DNA of 64,000 bases from Pacificibacter marinus (GTDB lineage: Bacteria > Pseudomonadota > Alphaproteobacteria > Rhodobacterales > Rhodobacteraceae), in assembly GCF_900109555.1 (NCBI RefSeq), contig NZ_FNZV01000001.1, positions 62,001 through 126,000 on the forward strand, in the 5' to 3' direction. The position numbers and the translations under genes were made by a program. The notes under the pieces were generated by a model. That model was not told the origin of the DNA. It searched no databases and saw only the letters and a list, made by a program, of their open reading frames with translations. Shown piece after piece: positions 54,804 to 63,251 of the stretch (position 1 is its first letter; each line of letters begins with the position of its first letter).

Positions 54804-55460
54804 TTACGCAGCTTCGGACAAAGCAATCAAAGCTGATCTGTCCAACAAAGTCACTGCGCCGCGGGCCGTTGCAACCCATCCGCGGCGTTGAAATTCTTGC
54901 AACTGACGTGAAATCACTTCACGTGCAGTGCCCAACTCTGCGGCCAATTGGGCGTGTGTTGCGGTCAATTTTTGATCTGCCCCCGCCAGTTCAACCAACT
55001 TATGCGCCAATCGAATATCGACCTTTTGAAAAGCGACCTCTTCGATCACATGAAACAGATCAGTTATGCGGCGCGAATATGCAGCAAACACAAAGTTGCG
55101 AAACGATTTTGATCCAGCAACAAGATCATCGAACACAAGGCGCGGGATCGCCACAGCCTGCACCTCGGTCTCGGCGATGCCCTCTGCAGAGTAATCTTCA
55201 TAGGCCAGCAAACACGCCGTGGTCAAAACACAGCTTTCGCCCGCATGAACGCGGTACAGCACAATTTCACGCCCGCCTTCGGTGACCTGCTGCACCCGAA
55301 CAACGCCTTCAAGCAGCAAAAGCAAGTTGTCAGGCGACTTGCCTGGACCAAACAAAACAGTGTTTTTGGGCAACGTCACGATGTTAGATTTCGACACCAA
55401 AGTCTTTCGCAAGCTGTCATCAAGTTGGGACAGCCCCGCAAACCGATCAATCCAGTCCAT
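54804..55460 (-). CDS. Crp/Fnr-family transcriptional regulator
   Basis: 218 residues from MDWIDRFAGLSQLDDSL. The cyclic-nucleotide-type beta-roll (about 20-115) and a Crp winged HTH (THAQLAAELGTAREVISRQLQEF, about 166-188) are evident. FNR-type amino-terminal cysteines are absent, so a [4Fe-4S] oxygen sensor of FNR form is unlikely. It converges on the DUF2892 gene and lies beyond the sox cluster terminator. The Crp/Fnr-like site upstream of DUF2892 is its best visible target. Confidence 0.92.
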   Translation of the reverse strand: MDWIDRFAGLSQLDDSLRKTLVSKSNIVTLPKNTVLFGPGKSPDNLLLLLEGVVRVQQVTEGGREIVLYRVHAGESCVLTTACLLAYEDYSAEGIAETEVQAVAIPRLVFDDLVAGSKSFRNFVFAAYSRRITDLFHVIEEVAFQKVDIRLAHKLVELAGADQKLTATHAQLAAELGTAREVISRQLQEFQRRGWVATARGAVTLLDRSALIALSEAA

Positions 55461-55510
55461 TGTTATCCCTGATGTCTTGTGCCGCATTTTTGCGGTGCAT
55501 CTATTTGTTT

Positions 55511-55945
55511 TTAAAATGAAATAGCTTCAGATGCGATCTCGCCCAGCAGGTCTTCGACCAACTGCATCGGTCCCTCGGGATAATCACGGTGGCCGATGGT
55601 CACTTTGCCATTTTGGTCGGCCACGAAAATCGAATATGGGCAATGCACGATGTTCATCGGATCGGCTTCCATCACCTGACGCGAGACAACCGCAGAGCAG
55701 AACAAAAACACATCAGCATGATCGAACAGCACCACATCAGACCCCACATCTTTGCGGGTACGTTCCAACATATCGCCCGTGTACGAGCGGTAGTCGATCA
55801 CCAGACCTTTAGACACAATCGCATCTTCGACAGCAAAAGTAGCATCCTCGAATGTGCCGTCATAGTCGTACAAAATCGCTTCTTGCGCGATGGCAGGTGC
55901 GGATAGACCAAGCACCAACCCCAAGGCAAACAGAGTGTATTTCAT
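55511..55945 (-). CDS. Periplasmic DUF302 family protein
   Basis: 144 residues. A signal peptide (MKYTLFALGLVLGLSAPAIA) precedes a DUF302-like domain, with LYDYDGTFEDATFAVEDAIVSKG at the beginning and MNIVHCPYSIFVADQNGKV later. Cysteines 102 and 120 and an acidic surface are present. DUF302 proteins are small alpha/beta periplasmic proteins common near sulfur-oxidation genes; reaction unknown. It has its own ribosome site (AAAGGGAGT), after a terminator behind soxD. Confidence 0.82.
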   Translation of the reverse strand: MKYTLFALGLVLGLSAPAIAQEAILYDYDGTFEDATFAVEDAIVSKGLVIDYRSYTGDMLERTRKDVGSDVVLFDHADVFLFCSAVVSRQVMEADPMNIVHCPYSIFVADQNGKVTIGHRDYPEGPMQLVEDLLGEIASEAISF

Positions 55946-55993
55946 GGCAAGACTCCCTTTTTAATCATCATAGCATAGACCAACCCCAAAGAC

Positions 55994-56022
55994 GAAAAAA
56001 GACGGCATGATGCCGCCTTTTC
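55994..56022 (-). terminator. Terminator at the end of the sox cluster
   Basis: On the minus strand GGCGGCA pairs with TGCCGTC around a short TCA loop and is followed by TTTTTT; 17 bases after the soxD stop. Confidence 0.85.
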
Positions 56023-56038
56023 GTAATTTCAAGACTTC

Positions 56039-57109
56039 TTACTGTGACACAGATTTAAGATATTCAATCACAGAGGCAATCTCGCTGTCTTTTTTCAAAC
56101 CAGCGAATGACATCTTGGTTCTTTTGAAAACGGCTTTGGGTTTGGCCAAAAACTCAGCCAGCAGAGCCTCATCCCACATGCGACCTTGTTCTTTGGCTGC
56201 CAGAAAATCTTTGGAGTATTTAAAGCCATCAACATGGGCGATCGGCGCACCGATGACACCATTCAAAATGGGTCCCGTTTTGTTTTTGGCATCCTCGCCC
56301 ACTTGATGGCAGGCTTTACATTTCTTAAAAACCTTTTCGCCTTTGGCTGCCAAATCGGCGTCAAATGAGGCCACAATATCCACTGGTTCAAGTGGCGCGA
56401 CTTCAACGGCGGGCTCTTGAGGCGCTGTCTCAACGACTGCAGCTGGTGCCAGTGCGGGTGCCGGTGAAGACGTTTCTTCGGGTGTCACATCCAACACCGC
56501 AGCCCGCATTGTAATTTCAACACTGTCTTTGCAATTGTCGTAACAGGCAGTGTCCGAGGTGAACTGTGAATACTCGGTCTGCGGCCGATCATCGATGATA
56601 AACCCGTCGGCGTTTGGCATCTCGACCTCAAGAAAATTATCTTGGGACAGTACGAAATCTTCTTCAACCAAATCGTTGGAATACAAAATATACGCCACCA
56701 TGGCATAGACATCATCATCCGATATGGTTTGCGCCGCGCCAAAGGGCATAGAACGGCGCACATAGTCAAAGGTGGTCGACAGATAGGGCCAATACGATCC
56801 AACCGTTTTCGTCGGGTCCTCATGATCAAGTGTGTCCATGCCGCCAGCCAGTTTGGGCCAGTTGTCAACACCTTCGGCAAATTCACCATGGCAGCTAGCA
56901 CAAGTTTCTGAGAAAATCATTTCACCATCTTCGACAGATCCAGACCCAACGGGCAGTCCCGTGCCATCAGGTGACACGTCTTTGTCCCACGCTGCAATTT
57001 CTGCAGGCAACGCTGCGCGGCCAAGGCCCAGATCGGCAGCAAAACTTGGGGCCGCGCCACCTGTGACACAGGCAGCAGAGATCAAGGCTACTTTAAGATA
57101 CTTCGACAT
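56039..57109 (-). CDS. soxD: Sulfane dehydrogenase cytochrome c subunit SoxD
   Basis: 356 residues with a signal peptide (MSKYLKVALISAACVTGGAAPSFA). Two heme motifs are visible: ETCASCHGEF (about residue 50) and KKCKACHQVG (about 265), with an Ala/Pro/Glu-rich linker (about 210-245) between. The second domain resembles mitochondrial-type cytochrome c (GAPIAHVDGFKYSKDF, TKMSFAGLKK). It accepts electrons from SoxC during oxidation of the sulfane sulfur bound to SoxY. It overlaps soxC by 17 bases. Confidence 0.95.
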   Translation of the reverse strand: MSKYLKVALISAACVTGGAAPSFAADLGLGRAALPAEIAAWDKDVSPDGTGLPVGSGSVEDGEMIFSETCASCHGEFAEGVDNWPKLAGGMDTLDHEDPTKTVGSYWPYLSTTFDYVRRSMPFGAAQTISDDDVYAMVAYILYSNDLVEEDFVLSQDNFLEVEMPNADGFIIDDRPQTEYSQFTSDTACYDNCKDSVEITMRAAVLDVTPEETSSPAPALAPAAVVETAPQEPAVEVAPLEPVDIVASFDADLAAKGEKVFKKCKACHQVGEDAKNKTGPILNGVIGAPIAHVDGFKYSKDFLAAKEQGRMWDEALLAEFLAKPKAVFKRTKMSFAGLKKDSEIASVIEYLKSVSQ

Positions 57110-58388
57110 TTTCTGCCTCCCCAGTTTCTTTCACCCACCACGTTTGAATGCAGTTGTTATGGTAAACAGAGTTGAGCCCACGCACATCGCGCAGTTGATT
57201 TTTGGTCGGTTGCACATAGCCGGTGTCATCATGACAACGACTTTGCACGAACATCTCAGACCCATCCCAATCGATATCCAAATAGAACCTTGTCAACGCC
57301 ATAGGCTGGCCAGCGGCGGCCAAACGCGCCTTTTGCCACGTCTTGCCACCATCAATTGTCACATCAACGCCAGTGATCGCTCCACGCCCAGACCACGCCA
57401 GTCCGGTAACGACCAAAGGCCCTTTGCCGTGCGTGATCGGCGCTTGTGGGCTTGGCGAGGTCACAACAGATTTTGCATCCATCACCCACGTCCATTTACG
57501 CGCTGTGCCGTCTTCCAATGTATCGGTGTATTTTGATGTTTCTTCACGGGATTCAATAGCTTGCGCGGTGACTTCGATACGACGCAGCCATTTGACCCAT
57601 AGATTGCCTTCCCAGCCGGGCACGACCAAACGCACAGGGTATCCGTGTTCTTTGCGCAGCGCTTCACCGTTGGCTTTGAACGCGATCATCACATCGTCCA
57701 GCGCCTTTTCCAGCGGAATTGAACGCCCGTTTGACGAGGCATCCGCGCCCTCGACATAAATCCATTTGTCTTTGAAATCGCCAGCAGAGGTCAAGCCCGC
57801 TTCATCCAAAAGCGTGCGCAAGGACACGCCGGAGTATTCCATATTATGGATCATCCCATGGGTGAACTGCGCGCCATTCAACTGCGCGCCGGCCCATTCC
57901 ATGCCCGTGTTGGCAGCACATTCCAAAAAGAACGTTTTGTTGACACGAGGGAAGCGTTCCAGATCAGCATAAGTAAACACCAAAGGCGTATCGACCAAGC
58001 CGTGAATCATCAAACGGTAGTCTTCTTTACGCAGTTCAATCGCCCCTGAGTGGTGTCGCTCAAACGCGCACCCTTGGGGGGTGATAGTGCCATCAAGCGC
58101 ATGAATTGGCGTAAAGTTGATCGAAGAAATCGTATCAGCTGTCAGCCATTCCACATTGCGGCGGATGACATCAGATTCAAACTCAATCGGCATCCCGTAA
58201 GGCGTTGCATCAACGCCATCCCCCGTGCCCGAGGCCCAATCTTGCACTTGGGTGATCAAGGGATCAGGAGCATTTTGCGCAGCCGCGCCGCCCGCCGCAA
58301 GCCCTGCGCCTGTGGCCGCAGCACCGCGTAAAAATGCGCGTCGTGATGGCACTGGCCCCTGTTTTGGATCGTGTGATGTGTCACTCAT
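57093..58388 (-). CDS. soxC: Sulfane dehydrogenase molybdoprotein subunit SoxC
   Basis: 431 residues from MSDTSHDPKQG (GGGAGAC upstream), with a twin-arginine signal (SRRAFLRGAAATGAGLAAGG, about 17-36). The sulfite-oxidase-type Mo domain carries the Cys ligand in KTFFLECAANTGMEWAG, and a dimerisation domain (ITGVDVTIDGGKTWQKARL) follows. It removes six electrons from SoxY-bound sulfane sulfur with SoxD. It needs molybdopterin, whose moaC and moeA genes are in this window. Confidence 0.96.
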   Translation of the reverse strand: MSDTSHDPKQGPVPSRRAFLRGAAATGAGLAAGGAAAQNAPDPLITQVQDWASGTGDGVDATPYGMPIEFESDVIRRNVEWLTADTISSINFTPIHALDGTITPQGCAFERHHSGAIELRKEDYRLMIHGLVDTPLVFTYADLERFPRVNKTFFLECAANTGMEWAGAQLNGAQFTHGMIHNMEYSGVSLRTLLDEAGLTSAGDFKDKWIYVEGADASSNGRSIPLEKALDDVMIAFKANGEALRKEHGYPVRLVVPGWEGNLWVKWLRRIEVTAQAIESREETSKYTDTLEDGTARKWTWVMDAKSVVTSPSPQAPITHGKGPLVVTGLAWSGRGAITGVDVTIDGGKTWQKARLAAAGQPMALTRFYLDIDWDGSEMFVQSRCHDDTGYVQPTKNQLRDVRGLNSVYHNNCIQTWWVKETGEAENVEVS

Positions 58389-58481
58389 GGGGATGTCTCC
58401 CTTAGGTATTCTTTCATTCAATTATGTGAATGAAATTGGAATTAAAACGCCGCTTGCCCAGACCAGACAAGCAGCAAGCTC

Positions 58482-60179
58482 TTAGGCGCCGGCCACTTTG
58501 ACCGACGTATTTTCAGTGGGGCGCACTGTACCAATTTTACGAATGTGATCTTCCACCACGTTCCAAATTTCGGGGCCCTCAGTGCCTTCATTGACCGACG
58601 CCCAGCCCGCAACCACATAGGATTTCGCGGGATCAAGCGCTTCGCCCGTTTTCAGCATAGTGATTTCTGAAATTCGCGACCCTTGGGGTTTGGTCACATC
58701 GATCCGATACCCAAGCCCACCAAGGCGCACCATATCGCCGCCCTGTTGATAATAGGGATCGGGGTTAAAGATGTTATCCGCCACGTCTTCCATGATGGTT
58801 TTGATATACTCCCCCGTCATTTCCGTGCGGTAAGCATTTGGGTAACTCATTGATGTCGCGTTAAAAATATCTTCACGGGTGATTTGATCTCCGGGCATCA
58901 AAGACGGTCCCCAACGCACACCGGGGCTCATGGCAATGTCTGCTTCGCGTTCAGACAACAGCGCATCACAGATCAGATCATCCCAAGTGCCGTTGAAATT
59001 ACCACGCCGATACAGCACGCCATCTGTTTCGCCGATCACTTCGGACATCTCAGTCTCGTAAGGCGCGCGCTCTGCATCAATCACCGCAGTGACCGCTTTG
59101 TCTGGCTCGATCACATCGGCGAAAATCGGTATCAATTTGTGACGAAAGCCCATCATCCGCCCGTCACGCACATCCAAATCGACGCGGGACACGAATTTGC
59201 CGTTGGACCCAGAGGCAACGATAATCGTCTCGCCCACAAGCACAGGTTCGGGCAGCGCATCATGAGTGTGACCCGACAAGATCACATCAATGCCAGTGAC
59301 CAAGCTGGCCATCTTTTTGTCCACATCAAAACCATTGTGCGACAAGAGCACCACAAGTTCAGCCCCCTGCCCGCGCACTTCATCCACAACCTCTTGCATC
59401 CGCTCGGTGCGAATGCCGAATGAATATTCGGGGAACATCCACCCCGGATTGGCAATGGGCATATACGGAAAGGCTTGGCCGATGACGGCAATTTTCACGC
59501 CACCGCGCTCAAAGAATTTATAGGGGGCGAAATCTTCGGCGGGCTCATCCCATTCCGCGTCAAAAATATTCGCCCCAAGCGCAGCAAAAGGCAGGTCTTG
59601 CACAATTTCACGCACACGATCAGAGCCAAGCGTGAATTCCCAGTGGAACGTCATTGCATCAGGTTTCAACGCATTCATCACGTTGACCATGTCTTGGCCT
59701 TGGGTGTGGTGGCAGGTGTAAGACCCGTGCCACGTATCACCGCCGTCCAGCAACAAAGCGTCGGGGCGCGCAGCACGGATGGAATTGATCACCGTAGACA
59801 CTCGGTCCAACCCGCCAACTTTACCGTAAGCCTGCCCCAAGGCGGCAAAATCATCATAGGTCAGCGCGTAATGTGATGGGGAGCCATCTTCAATGCCATA
59901 CAATTTACGAAAATCAGCGCCCGTGACATGCGGCACTTGGCCTTTGTTGCCACCAACGCCGATGTTGATTTCGGGTTCGCGGAAATGGATCGGCTTGAGT
60001 TGCCCATGGATATCGGTGACATGAATCAACGACACATTCCCAAAGGTGTCAAAATCAAGCAATTGGTCTTGGGTCAAAAGCTGCTGCGCCGCAAGACGCG
60101 ACCAATTGCCAAAACCAGACGCGCCGACAAGCGCTGAGGTGGCCATGGACACTTGAAGAAAATCACGACGATTGATCAT
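58482..60179 (-). CDS. soxB: Thiosulfohydrolase SoxB
   Basis: 565 residues from MINRRDFLQVSMATSALVGA, a twin-arginine-type signal; GGAGCAGC is the ribosome site (an ATG eight codons upstream is worse). The dinuclear Mn metallophosphoesterase motifs are present: HVTDIHGQLKP, LLDGGDTWHGSYT, LLSHNGFDVD and LSGHTHDALPEP. SoxB hydrolyses sulfate from the SoxY cysteine-S-sulfonate. Located between soxA and soxC, with a hairpin between soxA and soxB. Confidence 0.96.
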   Translation of the reverse strand: MINRRDFLQVSMATSALVGASGFGNWSRLAAQQLLTQDQLLDFDTFGNVSLIHVTDIHGQLKPIHFREPEINIGVGGNKGQVPHVTGADFRKLYGIEDGSPSHYALTYDDFAALGQAYGKVGGLDRVSTVINSIRAARPDALLLDGGDTWHGSYTCHHTQGQDMVNVMNALKPDAMTFHWEFTLGSDRVREIVQDLPFAALGANIFDAEWDEPAEDFAPYKFFERGGVKIAVIGQAFPYMPIANPGWMFPEYSFGIRTERMQEVVDEVRGQGAELVVLLSHNGFDVDKKMASLVTGIDVILSGHTHDALPEPVLVGETIIVASGSNGKFVSRVDLDVRDGRMMGFRHKLIPIFADVIEPDKAVTAVIDAERAPYETEMSEVIGETDGVLYRRGNFNGTWDDLICDALLSEREADIAMSPGVRWGPSLMPGDQITREDIFNATSMSYPNAYRTEMTGEYIKTIMEDVADNIFNPDPYYQQGGDMVRLGGLGYRIDVTKPQGSRISEITMLKTGEALDPAKSYVVAGWASVNEGTEGPEIWNVVEDHIRKIGTVRPTENTSVKVAGA

Positions 60180-60277
60180 GCTGGGCTGCTCCGTATTTTG
60201 CATAACTCTGAGCTAAAATTCACAGGCCTAAGCCTTATGTCTCACAGTTTCATGCGTAAACTTGAATATGTCAAAGA

Positions 60278-60312
60278 AAATAAAACCCCGCTCGGACAAA
60301 TCCAGCGGGGCC
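60278..60312 (-). terminator. Terminator-like hairpin between soxA and soxB
   Basis: On the minus strand GGCCCCGCT pairs with AGCGGGG around an 11-base loop and is followed by TTTTATTTT. It begins 9-12 bases after the soxA stop. It may act as a partial terminator or as a 3' stabiliser. Confidence 0.75.
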
Positions 60313-60320
60313 TTACAGAT

Positions 60321-61181
60321 TTAGTTGCGCACTGACGGTCCTTCGACCGACAAACCATTGCCGCGTGATGCAACATAAAGTTCAAGCGCGATAAACTCGG
60401 GCGATCCCGGGTTAAAGGTTTCCGCACGCGTATCGCGCACACAGCCTTTAAACCGTGACTGGATGCCATTGAGTTTGGCATTTTTCAAACGGTACGTTGG
60501 GAAACCGTTGACCTGACCTTGGGACAAATGGTCCGCGCGGATCATGTTGCCATAGTTGTCTTCGTGGCAATTGGCACAAGACAATTCAAGCTGGCCAAAG
60601 CGCGTGTAGTATAGCTCTTTGCCCGTTTCCCACACAGATTGCGCAGGGCCGTCGATAGCAACGTTCACAGGTGTCCCACGTGCAGCGACAGCCAACATAG
60701 CTTCGAAATTCAACATCTTAGCGCTGTCGTATTTCTCAGCTTCAGCGCCCATCTGATTGGTCAGACAATCGTTGATTTGCATCTGCATGGTGCGCACTTC
60801 GCCAGCGGCCTCATTCCATTTTGGATATGTGGCACGCACGGTGGACAGGCTTTCAGGCCCATCATGACAGTCCGCACAGGATTTACCCTCAGAGCCCATC
60901 ACAGCTGCGAACTGGTCGAGACCGACATCTGCGCCAAGCATCCCTGGGTTGTCAAAGTCATCCATTTGCATGACCTGCGTGTCATCGTTGCGAAAGCGCC
61001 AACCAGATAAAATCTCATCAAGACTGTCCGACAAATGCGCCGGAGCGGCAGTTTTCGTCACGATACTCAGATCGCCGTTGACGATCAGTTCTGCGTCTTC
61101 ATCGGCAAGCACAGGTGCTGCAAATGCAAAAGCCGAAAGAGCCGCCGCGCCGAGCACTGTGCGATGCATTTTCGTTTTCAT
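60321..61181 (-). CDS. soxA: Diheme cytochrome c SoxA
   Basis: 286 residues from MKTKMHRTVLGAAALSAFAF (GGGAGGAAAC upstream), with a signal peptide. Two CXXCH heme motifs are visible, KSCADCHDGPES and LSCANCHEDNYGN, so this is the two-CXXCH SoxA type, and the active-site Cys that binds thiosulfate lies in RFKGCVRDTRAE. With SoxX it links thiosulfate to the SoxY cysteine. It is separated from soxB by the hairpin. Confidence 0.96.
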   Translation of the reverse strand: MKTKMHRTVLGAAALSAFAFAAPVLADEDAELIVNGDLSIVTKTAAPAHLSDSLDEILSGWRFRNDDTQVMQMDDFDNPGMLGADVGLDQFAAVMGSEGKSCADCHDGPESLSTVRATYPKWNEAAGEVRTMQMQINDCLTNQMGAEAEKYDSAKMLNFEAMLAVAARGTPVNVAIDGPAQSVWETGKELYYTRFGQLELSCANCHEDNYGNMIRADHLSQGQVNGFPTYRLKNAKLNGIQSRFKGCVRDTRAETFNPGSPEFIALELYVASRGNGLSVEGPSVRN

Positions 61182-61210
61182 GCGTGTTTCCTCCCTAAGC
61201 ACTTGGTGAT

Positions 61211-61540
61211 TTATGCGACTGCGATGTCTTTTGTTTCTTCGTAAATATCGCCGTCATCATCATACCAAGTGAATTTAAATTCGCCTGCTTCGGGAACCAT
61301 CGCGTCGAATTCAAAATATGGATTGGTCGAAATCGCCGCTTCCATTTTAATATCGATGACGGACTGGCCGTTAAAGTCGCAGGTAAAGCGATTGATGATC
61401 GAACGCGGAATGACGTTGCCGTCACTGTCTTTGCGTTGACCGGATTCCATCTTGTGAGAGATGAGTGTTTTGATGGTGATTGTCCCGCCAGCTGCTGCCG
61501 ACTTGGGGACTTTCACGCGGGGTTTTACACCTGATGCCAT
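61211..61540 (-). CDS. soxZ: Thiosulfate oxidation carrier subunit SoxZ
   Basis: 109 residues, an immunoglobulin-like fold protein without signal peptide, exported as a complex with SoxY. Family marks: KTLISHKMESGQRKDSDGN, then IPRSIINRFTCDFNG and GEFKFTWYDDDGDIYEET. It forms the SoxYZ carrier on which sulfur is oxidised. Confidence 0.96.
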   Translation of the reverse strand: MASGVKPRVKVPKSAAAGGTITIKTLISHKMESGQRKDSDGNVIPRSIINRFTCDFNGQSVIDIKMEAAISTNPYFEFDAMVPEAGEFKFTWYDDDGDIYEETKDIAVA

Positions 61541-61570
61541 TGATATGGTCTCCTAAATTAGTCGGTTGAA

Positions 61571-61987
61571 TTAGCCGCCGCAGCCGCCGATGGTCACTTT
61601 CACAAGGCTCGACGCTTTCACGAACGACCCATCTGCAAGTTTCGCAATCGCAACCACGTCTTGCGTGCCAGCCAACCGCATCCGTGTGGACGCAGATTGC
61701 GACCCTGCCAACGGACCAAAGTTAAAGGTCGCCACGCCAGGCGTTGGATTGCCCGTCGCAAGAACCATAATAGATGTCGCACCGGGGGCATCGACAGCAA
61801 CAGGTACAGTGTTACCATTTTCAGCAATTTCAGGCGCCGTCAAAGTGATCCCGCCTGTGCCAACTTTAGCACCGCCAGTGAAGACAGCAATCGCATCATC
61901 GGCAGCAGCCACAGCGCGCAGCGGCAGCAAAGATGCAGCAGTTGCACCAAGTCCGAGCGCCAAAGCGTCACGTCGTGTGAGATTCAT
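61571..61987 (-). CDS. soxY: Thiosulfate oxidation carrier subunit SoxY
   Basis: 138 residues. A twin-arginine signal (MNLTRRDALALGLGATAASL) and the swinging-arm carboxy terminus ending VTIGGCGG are present; the Cys of GGCGG carries sulfur intermediates throughout the cycle. It has the right length and a strong neighbour relation to soxZ. Confidence 0.97.
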   Translation of the reverse strand: MNLTRRDALALGLGATAASLLPLRAVAAADDAIAVFTGGAKVGTGGITLTAPEIAENGNTVPVAVDAPGATSIMVLATGNPTPGVATFNFGPLAGSQSASTRMRLAGTQDVVAIAKLADGSFVKASSLVKVTIGGCGG

Positions 61988-62026
61988 AGTGTTCTCCTCA
62001 AAAATTCTCTTGGACTGACAAAACGA

Positions 62027-62500
62027 TCACTCGTCTTTCAGTGTCATCAAGTAGGCCACCACATCTTCGACCTGCTGCGCAGACAAAAGAGGGGGCAAAT
62101 CACCCTCGGCAGCTTTGCCAGTGTAGGCATTGCCCGGACGGATGTAGCCGTTGGTTTTGTAAAAAGCGGGCATCATTGTGCCCTCGAAGATCATCTTGGC
62201 GTTAGCCACGATGCCGCGCAATTGCGCCTCTTCCCAGCGAGAACCTGCACCATCTAGCATAGGGCCGATTTCGCCGTGGAACGGAACATCCGCATAAGCT
62301 TCGGCGGCGTGACAAGAAACGCAGTTTCCGAGACTTTTAGTGGTTGCGATTTTGCGACCGTTTTCAGCATTGCCAGCTGTGCCAGACAAAGATTGTTCGA
62401 TTGCGCCATCTTCAAAAGCGACGTCATTTGGCGCCACCTCTGCGAGTGCAGCACCGGCGGTTAGGCCAAGTACGACGAGTGTCGTTGCGATGCGTTTCAT
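62027..62500 (-). CDS. soxX: Monoheme cytochrome c SoxX
   Basis: 157 residues from MKRIATTLVVLGLTAGAALA (GGGAGGAGAC upstream). One CXXCH (GNCVSCHAAEAYAD) and a distal Met in FEGTMMPAFYKTNG are seen. It pairs with SoxA. An ATTC-N8-GAAT box lies upstream, suggesting that soxX starts a transcript. Confidence 0.96.
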   Translation of the reverse strand: MKRIATTLVVLGLTAGAALAEVAPNDVAFEDGAIEQSLSGTAGNAENGRKIATTKSLGNCVSCHAAEAYADVPFHGEIGPMLDGAGSRWEEAQLRGIVANAKMIFEGTMMPAFYKTNGYIRPGNAYTGKAAEGDLPPLLSAQQVEDVVAYLMTLKDE

Positions 62501-62571
62501 GTCTCCTCCCAAGAAAGACTTGTTTATTATGGTGTACCGTAGCCCACCGTTTCGGTTTCGCGCAAGAACAA

Positions 62572-62587
62572 ATTCAAAAAATGGAAT
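62572..62587. promoter_or_regulatory. ATTC-N8-GAAT operator upstream of soxX
   Basis: ATTCAAAAAATGGAAT lies 72-87 bases before the soxX ATG, between soxW and soxX. ATTC-N8-GAAT is, from memory, the site of ArsR-type sulfur sensors (SqrR/BigR family, related to the sox regulator SoxR). In Paracoccus the soxW-X gap also holds a regulated promoter. Confidence 0.65.
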
Positions 62588-62642
62588 TTTTTATGTGTTC
62601 GGGCAGTTTAGCAAAGCTTTACCCACTCGCGTTACCTTAGAA

Positions 62643-63248
62643 TCATTCGACATTAACCTTGAGTGTACCAGTTTCTTGCTGCTGAACCACTTGCTGTGCA
62701 TGATATTTTTGAAATGGTAGCGCATCATCGTAGCCATGCTCTAAAACCCACGTCATCATATTATAGGTGGTCAGTCGACCAAAGGCACCGGGCACGGTGG
62801 ACACTGCGGCTTGTGGTGCGCTGAGCCCCTGTTCAACGGTTTCGGGAAAGAAAAACGTGGTGGGCGTGAACAAGACACGCCACTTTTGCACCATCTCTTT
62901 TTCAGGCAAAACCTCGCCATCAAAATCGGTCACTTCGATGTCACCAAACATGTTGATCTGCACAACGAAAAAGTTGTCTTCGATCAATTGCGTGATTTCA
63001 GGATCAGGAAACACCTGTTCGTGCATTTTGGTACAATAGATGCATCCACGCTGTTCAATCATCACCATCAAGCGTTTGCCCTCGGCCGTGGCTTCGGCCA
63101 GATCTTCGCGCAAATCTTTGAACGTATCACGCTGCCACGAGGTTTTGTGCAGACCGTCATCGCCCAACTCGACCGCCCCCGCAGACACAAGCCCACAAGT
63201 CATGATAAAAGCAGCAAGGCCCAAGGCCCGTCGTGTGAATTTAAACAT
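62643..63248 (-). CDS. soxW: Periplasmic thioredoxin SoxW
   Basis: 201 residues. A signal peptide (MFKFTRRALGLAAFIMTCGL) precedes a thioredoxin-like domain with the redox pair Cys-Ile-Tyr-Cys in EQRGCIYCTKMHEQVFP, and the cis-Pro region VLFTPTTFFFPE. It is reduced by SoxV and keeps SoxYZ active. The gene lies two bases after soxV. Confidence 0.93.
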   Translation of the reverse strand: MFKFTRRALGLAAFIMTCGLVSAGAVELGDDGLHKTSWQRDTFKDLREDLAEATAEGKRLMVMIEQRGCIYCTKMHEQVFPDPEITQLIEDNFFVVQINMFGDIEVTDFDGEVLPEKEMVQKWRVLFTPTTFFFPETVEQGLSAPQAAVSTVPGAFGRLTTYNMMTWVLEHGYDDALPFQKYHAQQVVQQQETGTLKVNVE

Positions 63249-63251
63249 CGA

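Noticed and set aside
58389-58481. Terminator between soxB and soxC
   Set aside because: Only a weak GCTTG/CAAGC pairing without T-run is present.
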